Shown: positions 15,666 to 25,177, counted from the first letter of the stretch. The stretch is 38,131 nt of DNA from Bacillota bacterium (GCA_023404345.1 JAEYCB010000005.1:1-38131); one strand, 5' to 3'. The notes: generated by a model not told the origin, from the sequence alone. Translations and numbers: made by a program.

Positions 15666-16190
15666 CTAATCATGCTTCACAGGTTCAACCAGTTCATAGG
15701 GCAGCCATACCTGCCTGATAATGCTGTTCACATCCAGCGCAACGCAGCAGGTCTGCTTTCTGCGGTCAACACGGATAATTGTGCCGCTCATATGTGAAAA
15801 CAGTCCTTCGGCAATTTCGATCCGGTCGCCCGCCGATACCACCTTCACCCGGTCAATGTTTCCTGCCTTTTGCCATACCCATTGGGCAAACGCCAGATCA
15901 GCCCCCGCCAGATAATCCCGTTTGCCATCCCCATAGCCCAGCGGACGGATCACACCGGCAATGGACCGCCAGTCCATGGATGCAGCCTCCTGCGTCAGAT
16001 ATACAAAGACATAGCCGGGCAGCAGCGGTGCCTTTGTTTCCTCGTACCTTTTCAGCTCCTTGCTGTATCGCCTGCACACGCGCTGCGGAAAAATTGCCGT
16101 TCCCACTTCGCTTTCACAGATTCTCTGCGCAACGCTCTGCTCCTTTCCTGTTTTGCAAAACAGGCAGAGCACATGGCTGTAATCCTGCAT
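15666..16190 (-). CDS. NusG-family antitermination paralogue (LoaP-like)
   Basis: A 174-residue NusG-like protein. The N-terminal NGN domain (about 5-110) shows LCLFCKTGKEQSVAQRI and APLLPGYVFVYL, the usual 'PLLPGYVFV' strand. The C-terminal KOW-type domain shows AGDRIEIAEGLFSHMSGTII. It would bind RNA polymerase and alter elongation or termination on selected transcripts. I chose the ATG at 16190 because GGAG lies about 9 bases upstream and the NGN domain starts normally; the 16247 start adds an unlikely basic tail. Housekeeping NusG genes sit next to secE and rplK; this one stands alone behind its own promoter and long leader, which points to a specialised paralogue. Its target operon is not clear. 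Confidence 0.85.
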   Translation of the reverse strand: MQDYSHVLCLFCKTGKEQSVAQRICESEVGTAIFPQRVCRRYSKELKRYEETKAPLLPGYVFVYLTQEAASMDWRSIAGVIRPLGYGDGKRDYLAGADLAFAQWVWQKAGNIDRVKVVSAGDRIEIAEGLFSHMSGTIIRVDRRKQTCCVALDVNSIIRQVWLPYELVEPVKHD

Positions 16191-16408
16191 CTGTTTCCAC
16201 TCCTGCCTATGGCAGCGCCTGTCCCCGGGCTGGATGGCCGTTTTCACGCCCGCACACTATGCACCGACTCGCTGCTGCCTCGAAGGTTTCTCTGCATACA
16301 CCGGTACTGTTCCAGCCCCGTACTCGTTTCTCGTTTCTTCTCCCATAGTCACATTGGTTTTGTAAAGCAAGAACATGCATATGAGAGAAACCTGTTGTCG
16401 CCAAGGCG
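16191..16408 (-). promoter_or_regulatory. Long structured 5' leader of the NusG-like gene
   Basis: About 215 nt lie between the predicted transcription start and the ATG at 16190. Ten-base arms AGGTTTCTCT (16286-16295) and AGAGAAACCT (about 16384-16393) are perfect complements about 88 bases apart and could close a large stem. GC-rich short stems fill the 3' part. No known riboswitch class was recognised. Confidence 0.45.
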
Positions 16409-16414
16409 GTCTCA

Positions 16415-16443
16415 ATCATATAACAGCAAAAACACAATGTCAA
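16415..16443 (-). promoter_or_regulatory. Sigma-A promoter for the NusG-like gene
   Basis: TTGACA (16438-16443), 17-base spacer, TATGAT (16415-16420) on the minus strand. Confidence 0.75.
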
Positions 16444-16530
16444 TCCATTCCTGTTTTTCCCTTGAATGCCGCCAGATGAATATTTCCGGCCGGGCTGGTT
16501 TTATCTCCCCGGCAGCAGGACCAAAGCAAA

Positions 16531-16554
16531 GCCCCGCGGCTTTCACCGCGGGGC
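16531..16554 (-). terminator. Terminator after the 1821-residue repeat protein
   Basis: Perfect 9-bp GC-rich stem GCCCCGCGG/CCGCGGGGC with a 6-base loop, followed on the minus strand by a T-rich stretch, 15 bases past the stop at 16569. Confidence 0.8.
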
Positions 16555-16568
16555 CATTCATTTACCAA

Positions 16569-19500
16569 TCAGAAGCTAGAGGCGGCGGGATCGGAATTGC
16601 CTTCCTCCATAGCCTGCTGGCCCATTTCCTCTTCCGACATTGCGGGAGGATCGGTGGGTTCAGTAGCAGCGTCTTCCTCGGAAGTGTCGGAGCCATCCTC
16701 CGTCTCGCCCGCAGGCTTTTCGGTAGGCTGGATTGTTTCTTCCTTCTCGTCCTCCGTCAGAGCCGTAGGATCGACGATGCTCATACGCTTGCCCCGGCTG
16801 ATGGTGATATCGCCCACCTTGACGGTGACGACCACGCGCACAGTTTCAGCGGTTTCACCTTCGCCAACGCTGACGCGGAATCCCTCGCCGCTTGCCTGAC
16901 CCTTGGTCGCAACAAGATCCTTGCCGCTCAGCCGCCAGCTGATGGAAGCCTGCACGTCCTCGGGAATACCGCTCACCTTCACCACATAAGTGGAGGACTT
17001 GCCACGCCCGATTCTGGACGCGCCCTTCTCGAAGGAAATATGGATGTTGCTGGACTCTGCCAACGCCTCATATTCCTTTTCAAGGGTCTCATCGTCGATT
17101 TCCTCGCCTTCCACGGGCTCCCCGCCTTCAGAAGCAGCCTCACCTTCGGGCTCGGTCTTGCTTTCTTCGGCCTCTTCCTCCGTAATTTCGCTCCACTGCG
17201 CCACATAGGTGGCATCGGCGGTCACAGTACCGGCAACGGCAGGAGACCAGCCCGCAAAGGCCATGCCCTCCGCCTCAGGAGCGGCGCAGCCGGGTGTGTC
17301 CATTCCGGTAAGCACCGTGTCTTCCTTCAGTACGGTATCGCCATCCTTATAGGTAACAGTGTAGCGGGCGTCCTCTGCGTCGGGAATACCGTTGGCGTTC
17401 CAGTCATCCGCCCACTGCGCTTCATAGGTCACGTCGGCGGTCACGGTTTCAGTCACGGCGGGATTCCAGCCAGTGAACACAAACAGGTCACGGGCAGGGG
17501 CGGCGCAGCCGGGCATGGGCGATCCTTCCTCAAGCTGGTAGCTGCTCAATTCGCCGCCCAAGCCATCCGTATAAGTAACGGTATAGAGCACGGGACCTTC
17601 TTCCACAGGCTGCTGTTCGGGCTGCGGCTCCTCAGGCACATCCGTGGGCTGCTCGGGTTGCGGCTCCTCGGGCGTATCCGTGGGCTGCTCAGGTTGCGGC
17701 TCCTCGGGCGTATCCGTGGGCTGCTCAGGTTCAACGCCCTTCCAAGTGGCCTCGAAGGTCACCACGCCGCTTGCTTCATCGTAATGGAAATCACTCCAGC
17801 CGGCAAATACCATCGCCGGATCGATGGGATGTGTGGGGGCGGGCAGGGACTGCACATACGCATAGGCATCCATGATGGTCTGCGAATCCGCCTCGCCGAT
17901 CACGCCGCCGTCCACGCCGTTAGTCACTACTACGCGTACACCAGCGGACGTATCTTCGCCGTTTTCGAGCGTACCGGCGTTTCCATCCACAGCATCATGC
18001 GTACGCCAGGTGGCGGTATAGGTTGCATCGCCGGTCACGGGCTTCGATGCACTGTCGCCCCAGCCGTTGCCGTTCTGGTCAATCCAGACCGTAAAGTCGT
18101 AGCCTTCACGGGTCGGGTTGGCAGGCAGCGGCGTGTTCTCGCCCTCAGCCACCTGCTGGCTGAGCACGACGTTGTTTTCCTCGGTGCCGTCAAGGAACAC
18201 GATGTTATACAGCTTCGTCCACTTGGCGGTATAGGTGGTATTGGCGGTCACTGTCTCCGTCACGGCAGGCTCCCAGCCGTCGAAGCGGTAGCCCTCGCGG
18301 ACGGGGTCGGTCATAGCGGGGGTCGCATCGCCTGCCAGCAGGCTAGAGGTGACCTGATCATTAAAGATCACCGCGTCCTCCACGCCGTCAGTGTAGGTGA
18401 CAGTGGAGGTACCTTCGGCATTCTGGAGATCTTCAGGCAGAAGATCCAGCGTATTGAGCAGGCCGGGGGTGACAGAGCTGGTCTTCCACTGGGCCACATA
18501 GGTGACATTGCCCGTCACTTTCTCGGTGTAGGCCGGAGTCCAGCTGTCAAATTCCCAGCCAGGCACAGCAGGAATGTTGGCGTCGTTGTACTTCGGGGTT
18601 ACAGCGTCAAGCTGCAAATTCCGGTACACCACATCAGCAAACAGAGCGCCGCCCTGACCATCCGTATAGGTGACAGTGTAGGTGCGGATGATCTGAACGT
18701 TGGTCTTGACACGCTCACCCGGGGCCTGCTTGGGCCATACAACCACGTTGATAGAAGGCGCGGTTTCATCCGCAGCCACCGTCAACAGGCCAGTGTCCTT
18801 ATCAATCGTCGTGCCACTACTATTATGGCCTTCAATGGCATACTGCACACCCATGACGGAGTTGGTGGCATAGGCGCTATACTGAGCCTTGGTACCGGCC
18901 AGTACGCTAGTGGGCTGGTTGCCGTTGAAGACGGGCTTGATGGAGGTGTCCTCCTGTGTGCCGCTGGCCAGGTGCAGTGCCAGGGAACCCTGGTACGTCT
19001 TGCCATCGACGGTGCAGGTAGCCCAGACCACGATGTCCTTGTCGAGGATCTCGTCGGGGCCGACGTTGAGCACGCCATTTTCGTTGATCCAGGTGCTGTC
19101 GGACTGCTTATACTGTACGCTCCAGGTGAAAGTGGGCTGCTCAACCATGTTACTCACATTGGCGAAGCACTGGACCACAGCCACGTTCACTCCGTCGATA
19201 TTGATGGTGGTACGCTCGGCGGTCACGGTCACGTCATGGTCCACATTGAAGGTAGCCGTCACCGTGATGCCCGCTCCCGTGCCAGCGGTGGAGGTAGTCG
19301 CATCAGCAGTGCTCACCTTGAACACGTTAGGCGCAATACCGTTGTCGGTATAGCCGGGATTGGCTGTAATGGTGATGGGCACGGTGTAGCTGGAAGCATT
19401 CTTGAAGGTGCCCGTATTGCTGTCCAGGCAGCTGCTCCAGTCAATGGTCGCGGTGTACTGATCGGTCGAGTAGCTGACCACGGAGGGCGATCCGCCCGGC

Positions 19501-22034
19501 ACGGGACGCGGTACGCCCGAAATGTAGAACTGGGTGATGGGCAGCTGTCCCGTGGTGGTAAACTCGAAGTCAAACACGTTGCCTGCCTTGGTAAGCTGGG
19601 TAGCCGCAGCGCCGTTGACCTTCACGGTGGCGTTGTTCCAGCTCAGTCCATGGTTGGCATTGAGGGTAAGGCGCGCAATATAGGTGGTCTGGGGCTTGAA
19701 ATGGCCCTTGGAATCCAGCACGGCCAAAGCACCGGTCACCTTGTCAAACCAGGTGATGCTGCCGTTGCAGACCTCTACGGTCTGGTTGTTGACAACACCG
19801 GAGCCGGATACGGAAACCTGCGGCGCTTCACCCGCCACGGGCTGTGTGATGTAGATATCGGCATTGACTGCCGCATACTGCGCCACCGCTGCGGTGGTGG
19901 TGGAATGGCGGTTGGGATATTCGCCGGGCTGCTTGGAGCCGTTGTAGTACGGACAGCCGGCCGCTACATCAGCAATCAAAGTAATCTGCTTGCCGTTCCA
20001 GGCAGGATCGATGGTCAGCGTAGAGGCGGTGCCAACCTGCGCGCCATCCACGTACCAGCCATAGCTAATCCACCCGGGAACAGAGGCCGCGGTCCAGGGG
20101 TTGAGCGACGCGACCAGCGTATCGCCCACTTCAGGCGCAGTCTGGCCCGCATTGGCATTGGTGCGCTGATTGATGATGCTCACACCTGCAACCGTGCCGT
20201 TTCCGCGCACGGGATTGGTAGCGGGGCTGATGGCCTCACCTGCGTTGGGATAGGCCGTGATAGCCTTCACGCTGATGGCCTTGCCTACATCGGTATTCTT
20301 TACGGTGTAGGTGCCCGTGGTATCGGTATAAGTCTCGGTGCCTACGGTCCATACGTAGGACAACTGACCGCTGGCACGCAGGGGATCCAGCGCGTCGGGC
20401 GTGAGATCCACCGTGATGGTTTCACCGATCACAGGGTTGGTATTGTTGAGCGCCACGCCGGTGACGATCTTGTTGCTGATAATGGGATTGCTCAGCGGGC
20501 TGTCGATATAGTCCACGCCGCTTTCCGCGTTGAAGGTGCTCACGCCATAGATGCCCGCGCCGCGCACGCGCACCTTGATCCGGTGGCCGATAGCCGTCTC
20601 CGGCACGGTGATATAGGAGCCAGTGGCAAATACGCTCTCCGCACCAGTGGTGGCGTTGACCATAATCCACTCATAGGTGGCGGTCGCATTACCGGGAGTA
20701 AGCACGGCATAGCATCCGTTGCCCGCGGTCAGCGTATAGTTGTTGAGCGCAACAGCAGTGATGTTGGCGCTCTGTACCAGACCATAGGCGGAAGCGGTAG
20801 CGCTGCCCGTATAAGGCGCAATGCCCTCCACCTTCAGACTGATCTTCTTGCCCAGGTCATTAGCGGTGACCTTATAGCTGGCGGTGGTCGCCACCACATC
20901 GCCATCAGCCATCCACACGCAGTTGACGGACGCGCTGGAGGGGGTTACCACGGAGCTGAGCACCTCGCCTACCATCACGGGGCGATTCTTGATGCTCAGA
21001 TCCACGGAGAACACCTCCGTGCTGCTGCGCACTTCGCCGGAAGCCGAGCAGATGGCCACCCCGCTGAAGGAGTCGATGCCGCTGACCTTGAGCTGAATCA
21101 GCTTGCCGATATCGCTTTCCTGTACGGTATAGGTAGCCTCGGTGCTCACCTCAATGCCGCCCACGCGCCAGCTGTAGCTGACCGTGGCAGAGGAGGGCTT
21201 GAGCACGGCGGAAAGCGTATCGCCCACAAAGGGCTGAGACCGGTTGAGCGATACCCCGGTCACCTGCCGGCTGGATACCACCGGGTCGGTGGTGTACTGC
21301 CTGGAGCCGTAGTATACGCCGGTGCCCGTAACAGTCAGGGTAATCGGCTTTCCGATGTACTCGTTAAGCACGCGCAGGGTTGCGCTGTTGCTCTGCTCCA
21401 CACCGTTTACCTTCCAGCTGTAGGTGACGGTCGCATCCGACGGGGTGACGGATGCCTGAAGCACGTCGTCCACCACAGGTGAAGGATAGTTCACACTCAC
21501 TGCCTCCACCATCTTGGAAGACGGCGCAGGAGGAGGCGTGACGGAGATATAACGGCTCATCATGTAACCGCGCACGCCGCCGATAGAAACATGATGCCAT
21601 TCGTCACCATAGGCCAGAATGGTCACAGACGTGCCGGGCCGGTAAAGCTGAATACGCTTTCCGCCCGGTGTGGTGCGCAGCCATACGCGCAGGCCGTTGT
21701 CGCTAACGACCGTGCCGGTACCCACACCGCCGCTCTCGCCGCCGGTTCCGTCTCCTGTGCCGGAGGTTCCGAAGTTGAGGAACTCGTTCATCATCCAGCC
21801 AACGGTTTCGCCTACGCGAATCTGCGACCATTCGGTGCCGCGCTGCTGCACGATGACCGTAGTGCCTACATCATATGTAGTCACTACGCGATACACCTTT
21901 CCGGGGCCTTCGCGCATACGTACGCCATAGCCGTTGTCGCTGATGACAGTCGCGTATTCCTCCGCAGAGGCGACTGTGGTCATCAATCCTACCAGTGCCA
22001 GAGCAACCAGCAGGACGCAAAAGAAGCGTTTCAT
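16569..22034 (-). CDS. Very large secreted repeat protein: SH3b domains, Ig-like repeats, InlB-type repeats
   Basis: A 1821-residue exported protein. The signal peptide is MKRFFCVLLVALALVGLMTT followed by VASA. Two SH3b domains follow at about 26-88 (YGVRMREGPGKVYRVV, VGWMMNEFL) and 104-167 (LRVWLRTTPGG, RGYMMSRYI), typical cell-wall-binding modules. Residues about 170-650 contain six or so repeats of about 80 residues with V..VSLN..QPFVGDTL and SYSW.V motifs (Ig-like). Between about 1115 and 1613 are InlB/Listeria-Bacteroides type repeats (GYRFDGWEPAVTETVTANTT, YTAKW), interrupted by a 12-residue tandem repeat. The tail is acidic. There is no LPXTG motif or membrane anchor, so it is released or held by SH3b. 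GGAGGG lies about 8 bases before the ATG. Likely a surface or matrix protein. The long opposite-strand frame is a shadow. Confidence 0.9.
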   Translation of the reverse strand: MKRFFCVLLVALALVGLMTTVASAEEYATVISDNGYGVRMREGPGKVYRVVTTYDVGTTVIVQQRGTEWSQIRVGETVGWMMNEFLNFGTSGTGDGTGGESGGVGTGTVVSDNGLRVWLRTTPGGKRIQLYRPGTSVTILAYGDEWHHVSIGGVRGYMMSRYISVTPPPAPSSKMVEAVSVNYPSPVVDDVLQASVTPSDATVTYSWKVNGVEQSNSATLRVLNEYIGKPITLTVTGTGVYYGSRQYTTDPVVSSRQVTGVSLNRSQPFVGDTLSAVLKPSSATVSYSWRVGGIEVSTEATYTVQESDIGKLIQLKVSGIDSFSGVAICSASGEVRSSTEVFSVDLSIKNRPVMVGEVLSSVVTPSSASVNCVWMADGDVVATTASYKVTANDLGKKISLKVEGIAPYTGSATASAYGLVQSANITAVALNNYTLTAGNGCYAVLTPGNATATYEWIMVNATTGAESVFATGSYITVPETAIGHRIKVRVRGAGIYGVSTFNAESGVDYIDSPLSNPIISNKIVTGVALNNTNPVIGETITVDLTPDALDPLRASGQLSYVWTVGTETYTDTTGTYTVKNTDVGKAISVKAITAYPNAGEAISPATNPVRGNGTVAGVSIINQRTNANAGQTAPEVGDTLVASLNPWTAASVPGWISYGWYVDGAQVGTASTLTIDPAWNGKQITLIADVAAGCPYYNGSKQPGEYPNRHSTTTAAVAQYAAVNADIYITQPVAGEAPQVSVSGSGVVNNQTVEVCNGSITWFDKVTGALAVLDSKGHFKPQTTYIARLTLNANHGLSWNNATVKVNGAAATQLTKAGNVFDFEFTTTGQLPITQFYISGVPRPVPGGSPSVVSYSTDQYTATIDWSSCLDSNTGTFKNASSYTVPITITANPGYTDNGIAPNVFKVSTADATTSTAGTGAGITVTATFNVDHDVTVTAERTTINIDGVNVAVVQCFANVSNMVEQPTFTWSVQYKQSDSTWINENGVLNVGPDEILDKDIVVWATCTVDGKTYQGSLALHLASGTQEDTSIKPVFNGNQPTSVLAGTKAQYSAYATNSVMGVQYAIEGHNSSGTTIDKDTGLLTVAADETAPSINVVVWPKQAPGERVKTNVQIIRTYTVTYTDGQGGALFADVVYRNLQLDAVTPKYNDANIPAVPGWEFDSWTPAYTEKVTGNVTYVAQWKTSSVTPGLLNTLDLLPEDLQNAEGTSTVTYTDGVEDAVIFNDQVTSSLLAGDATPAMTDPVREGYRFDGWEPAVTETVTANTTYTAKWTKLYNIVFLDGTEENNVVLSQQVAEGENTPLPANPTREGYDFTVWIDQNGNGWGDSASKPVTGDATYTATWRTHDAVDGNAGTLENGEDTSAGVRVVVTNGVDGGVIGEADSQTIMDAYAYVQSLPAPTHPIDPAMVFAGWSDFHYDEASGVVTFEATWKGVEPEQPTDTPEEPQPEQPTDTPEEPQPEQPTDVPEEPQPEQQPVEEGPVLYTVTYTDGLGGELSSYQLEEGSPMPGCAAPARDLFVFTGWNPAVTETVTADVTYEAQWADDWNANGIPDAEDARYTVTYKDGDTVLKEDTVLTGMDTPGCAAPEAEGMAFAGWSPAVAGTVTADATYVAQWSEITEEEAEESKTEPEGEAASEGGEPVEGEEIDDETLEKEYEALAESSNIHISFEKGASRIGRGKSSTYVVKVSGIPEDVQASISWRLSGKDLVATKGQASGEGFRVSVGEGETAETVRVVVTVKVGDITISRGKRMSIVDPTALTEDEKEETIQPTEKPAGETEDGSDTSEEDAATEPTDPPAMSEEEMGQQAMEEGNSDPAASSF
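17620..17727 (-). repeat. Three tandem copies of a 36-bp unit
   Basis: Copies at 17620-17655, 17656-17691 and 17692-17727; the last two are nearly identical. The unit encodes EQPTDTPEEPQP and forms a Pro/Glu-rich spacer between two groups of InlB-type repeats. Copy number may vary between strains. Confidence 0.9.
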
Positions 22035-22069
22035 CTCGATATCCCTCCGTTACACAGTGTATGTAAGGC

Positions 22070-22095
22070 GGCAGGCCATATGGATATGGCTTGCC
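22070..22095 (-). promoter_or_regulatory. Leader hairpin of the large secreted protein gene
   Basis: GGCAGGCCATAT (22070-22081) pairs with ATATGGCTTGCC (22084-22095) with one G-T pair and a 2-base centre on DNA. It lies in the predicted 5' untranslated region, about 36 bases before the ATG. It could be an operator or an RNA stabiliser. Confidence 0.45.
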
Positions 22096-22116
22096 CATAC
22101 AGTGCTTCCTTCTGGC

Positions 22117-22145
22117 ATTATACAGATTTTGATAACTTTTGTAAA
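22117..22145 (-). promoter_or_regulatory. Promoter of the large secreted protein gene
   Basis: TTTACA (22140-22145), 17-base spacer, TATAAT (22117-22122) on the minus strand, about 80 bases upstream of the start codon. The rest of this intergenic region (22146-22455) shows no feature I can support. Confidence 0.75.
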
Positions 22146-22455
22146 GGGTTTCGCCTTGAAATCTTCAAATTTTTGATACACATTCGTAAAGAATTGGTCT
22201 TTTTTATGCTCCTCCCCCACTTTCTTCTCCAAGTTGCGCATTGCCACATTACGGCATAACATTCCATAAGCAAAACGATCTTCTCCCCGGCATTCTTCCC
22301 AGTTTTGAGAAAAAAACCCCTGGGTGCCGCTTCCAACCTTTCTGTTACTTAGACGCTCCAGCGCCCAAAAAGGTTTTGCAGCATTCAAAGATTGTAATGT
22401 CTTTTATTAGTATTTATAAGGAAGAAAAATATTTTATACCACCAAAATGAACGCG

Positions 22456-22483
22456 TTGACAATTATATTCAAAATCATATAAT
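22456..22483 (+). promoter_or_regulatory. adhE promoter
   Basis: TTGACA (22456-22461), 16-base spacer, TATAAT (22478-22483), both perfect boxes. It is set in an AT-rich stretch about 79 bases before the adhE ATG. Confidence 0.85.
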
Positions 22484-22520
22484 GGTATATAAACATTGGC
22501 ATTTACAGCTCCCCGATGCT

Positions 22521-22538
22521 ATGTTAAACTTTTAACGA
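22521..22538 (+). promoter_or_regulatory. Probable Rex (redox repressor) operator
   Basis: ATGTTAAACTTTTAACGA matches the clostridial Rex consensus TTGTTAANNNNTTAACAA at 12 of 14 defined positions, with intact TGTTAA/TTAAC half sites. It lies just downstream of the predicted start site, where a bound repressor would block transcription. Rex senses the NADH/NAD+ ratio and commonly controls adhE in Firmicutes. No rex gene is in this window. Confidence 0.7.
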
Positions 22539-22561
22539 AATCAGAAAGGAGCTGGGTCAGC

Positions 22562-25177
22562 ATGACTGATGCACGCAAACCCGTGGACAGTGTGGAACGC
22601 CTGGAGGAAGAACTCGCCCTGGTGCAGGCCGCACAGAAGCAGTATGCCGAGTTTACGCAGGAACAGGTGGACCGCATCTTCTTCGCGGCGGCCATGGCCG
22701 CAAACAAGATGCGCCTGCCGCTGGCCAAGATGGCCGTCGAGGAGACGGGCATGGGCGTGGTGGAGGATAAGGTCATCAAAAACCACTTCGCTTCCGAATA
22801 TATATATAATGCTTACCGCGACACCAAAACCTGCGGCGTGATCGAGGAGGACAAGGCCTACGGTATCACCCGTCTGGCCGAACCCCTGGGCGTGGTTGCT
22901 GCGGTGATTCCCACTACCAACCCCACCTCCACGGCCATTTTCAAAACGCTTGCCTGCCTGAAAACCCGCAACGGCATCATCATTTCTCCCCATCCGCGCG
23001 CCAAGAAGTGTACGGCCGAGGCTGCGCGCATCGTGCTGGAAGCGGCGGTGGCGGCGGGTGCGCCGGAGCACATCATCTCCTGGATCGACGTGCCCAGCCT
23101 GGAAATGACCAACCTCATTATGTGCGAATGTGACTGCACTTTGGCCACCGGCGGCCCCGGCATGGTGCGCTCAGCCTATTCCAGCGGCAAGCCGGCGCTG
23201 GGCGTGGGCGCAGGCAACGTGCCCGCCATCATCGACGAGAGCGCGGATATTCTGCTCGCGGTCAACTCCATCATCCATTCCAAGACCTTTGACAACGGTA
23301 TGATCTGCGCCTCCGAGCAGAGCGTCATCGTGCCGGAAAGCATCTACGACAAGGTGCGCGCCGAGTTCGCGGCCCGCGGCTGCTACTTCCTTCAGGGCGA
23401 GGAACTGGACAAGGTCCGCAAGACCATCATCATCAACGGCTCTCTTAACGCCAAGATCGTCGGCCAGCCCGCGCACAAAATCGCCAAGCTCGCCGGTCTG
23501 GACATCGACGAGCACTACAAGGTGCTCATCGGCGAGGTCGAGAGCGTGGATCTCAGCGAGGAGTTTGCCCACGAGAAGCTCTCCCCCGTGCTGGCCATGT
23601 ACAAGGCCAAGGACTTTGACGACGCCATGGCCAAGGCCGAGCGCCTCATCGAGGACGGCGGCCACGGCCATACCGCTAGCGTCTACCTCAACCCCAACAC
23701 TCAGCGCGAAAAGCTGATGCGCTTCGCCGAGAAGATGGAAACCTGCCGCATCGTGGTCAACACCCCCTCCTCACAGGGCGGCATTGGCGATCTGTACAAT
23801 TTCAAACTGGCTCCCTCCCTCACGCTGGGCTGCGGCTCCTGGGGCGGCAACTCCGTCAGCGAAAATGTTGGCGTGAAGCACCTGCTCAACATCAAGACCG
23901 TCGCCGAGAGGAGAGAGAACATGCTGTGGTTCCGCGCGCCTGAAAAGGTATATATCAAGAAGGGCTGCCTGCCCGTGGCCCTGCGCGAGCTGAAAGAGGT
24001 GCTGGGCAAGAAGAAGGTCTTTATCGTCACCGACAGCTTCCTCTATCACAACGGCTACACCAAAGCCGTGACTGACCGCCTGGACGAGATGGGCATCACC
24101 CACACCACCTTCTTTGACGTGGCGCCCGACCCCAGTCTGGCCTCCGCCAAGGAGGGCGCGGCCGCTATGACCGCCTTCCAGCCCGACTGCATCATCGCCA
24201 TCGGCGGCGGCAGCGCCATGGACGCGGCCAAGATCATGTGGGTGCTCTATGAGCATCCGGACGCGGACTTCCTGGACATGGCCATGCGCTTCTGCGACAT
24301 CCGCAAGCGCATCTACACTTTCCCCCGCATGGGCGAAAAGGCGTACTTCATCGCCATTCCCACCACGGCCGGCACCGGCAGCGAGGTCACGCCCTTTGCG
24401 GTCATCACCGATCAGGACACCGGTGTCAAGTATCCGCTGGCCGACTATGAGCTTATGCCCAAGATGGCCATTGTGGACGCGGACATGATGATGAACGCGC
24501 CCAAGGGGCTGACCAGCGCCAGCGGCATCGACGCCGTAACGCACGACCTGGAGGCCATCGCCAGCATGATGGCCACCGACTACACCGACGGCCTGGCCCT
24601 CCAGAGCCTGAAGATGATTTTCGAGTATCTGCCCCGCGCCTATGCGGACGGCCCCAACGACGCCGAGGCCCGCGAAAAGATGGCCAATGCCGCCACCATG
24701 GCCGGCATGGCGTTTGCCAATGCCTTCCTGGGCGTGTGCCACTCCATGGCGCATAAGCTGGGCGCGTTCCACCACCTGCCCCACGGCGTGGCCAATGCGC
24801 TCATGATTGACGAAGTCATCCGCTTCAACGCCGCCGAAGTTCCCACCAAGATGGGCACCTTCCCGCAATACGACCATCCGCACACGCTGTCGCGCTACGC
24901 GATGGTCGCTGACACGCTGGGCCTTGGCGGCAAGGATGACGGCGAGAAGCTGGAAAACCTCATCCATGCCATTGATGATTTGAAGGAAAAAATCGGCATC
25001 AAGCCCACCATCCGCGACTACGGCATTGATGAAAACGACTTCCTGACCCGTTTGGATGAGATGGTGGAGCAGGCGTTCGACGATCAGTGCACCGGCGCCA
25101 ACCCGCGCTACCCGCTGATGAAGGAAATCAAGCAGATGTACCTGCGCGCCTACTACGGCGCCGAGGCCAACAAGTAA
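22562..25177 (+). CDS. adhE: Bifunctional aldehyde-alcohol dehydrogenase AdhE
   Basis: An 871-residue enzyme, the normal AdhE length. It reduces acetyl-CoA to acetaldehyde and then ethanol, using two NADH. The N-terminal aldehyde dehydrogenase domain (about 1-440) carries the catalytic Cys249 in DNGMICASEQS. The C-terminal iron-dependent alcohol dehydrogenase (about 455-871) shows the nucleotide site GGGSAMDAAK, TTAGTGSEVTPFAV, and metal-ligand His in VCHSMAHKLGAFHHLPHG. The ATG at 22562 was chosen over 22496 because AAAGGAG lies 10 bases upstream and the earlier codon lies inside the promoter/operator region. It is the first gene of a plus-strand run that continues through the hydrogenase genes. 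A Rex-like operator precedes it, so induction by high NADH is likely. Confidence 0.97.
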   Translation: MTDARKPVDSVERLEEELALVQAAQKQYAEFTQEQVDRIFFAAAMAANKMRLPLAKMAVEETGMGVVEDKVIKNHFASEYIYNAYRDTKTCGVIEEDKAYGITRLAEPLGVVAAVIPTTNPTSTAIFKTLACLKTRNGIIISPHPRAKKCTAEAARIVLEAAVAAGAPEHIISWIDVPSLEMTNLIMCECDCTLATGGPGMVRSAYSSGKPALGVGAGNVPAIIDESADILLAVNSIIHSKTFDNGMICASEQSVIVPESIYDKVRAEFAARGCYFLQGEELDKVRKTIIINGSLNAKIVGQPAHKIAKLAGLDIDEHYKVLIGEVESVDLSEEFAHEKLSPVLAMYKAKDFDDAMAKAERLIEDGGHGHTASVYLNPNTQREKLMRFAEKMETCRIVVNTPSSQGGIGDLYNFKLAPSLTLGCGSWGGNSVSENVGVKHLLNIKTVAERRENMLWFRAPEKVYIKKGCLPVALRELKEVLGKKKVFIVTDSFLYHNGYTKAVTDRLDEMGITHTTFFDVAPDPSLASAKEGAAAMTAFQPDCIIAIGGGSAMDAAKIMWVLYEHPDADFLDMAMRFCDIRKRIYTFPRMGEKAYFIAIPTTAGTGSEVTPFAVITDQDTGVKYPLADYELMPKMAIVDADMMMNAPKGLTSASGIDAVTHDLEAIASMMATDYTDGLALQSLKMIFEYLPRAYADGPNDAEAREKMANAATMAGMAFANAFLGVCHSMAHKLGAFHHLPHGVANALMIDEVIRFNAAEVPTKMGTFPQYDHPHTLSRYAMVADTLGLGGKDDGEKLENLIHAIDDLKEKIGIKPTIRDYGIDENDFLTRLDEMVEQAFDDQCTGANPRYPLMKEIKQMYLRAYYGAEANK

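Noticed and set aside
17620..17727. CRISPR-like tandem repeat
   Set aside because: The 36-bp units are directly adjacent without spacers and keep the reading frame of a Pro/Glu linker, so it is a coding repeat.
15870..21482. Plus-strand open frame of 1870 codons
   Set aside because: Antisense to the secreted repeat protein; composition is His/Gly/Arg-rich shadow and it runs through the NusG-like gene and two terminators.
22050..22388. Minus-strand 112-codon frame upstream of the large secreted protein
   Set aside because: A strong promoter (22117-22145) and leader hairpin for the secreted protein lie within it, and it has no clear ribosome binding site.
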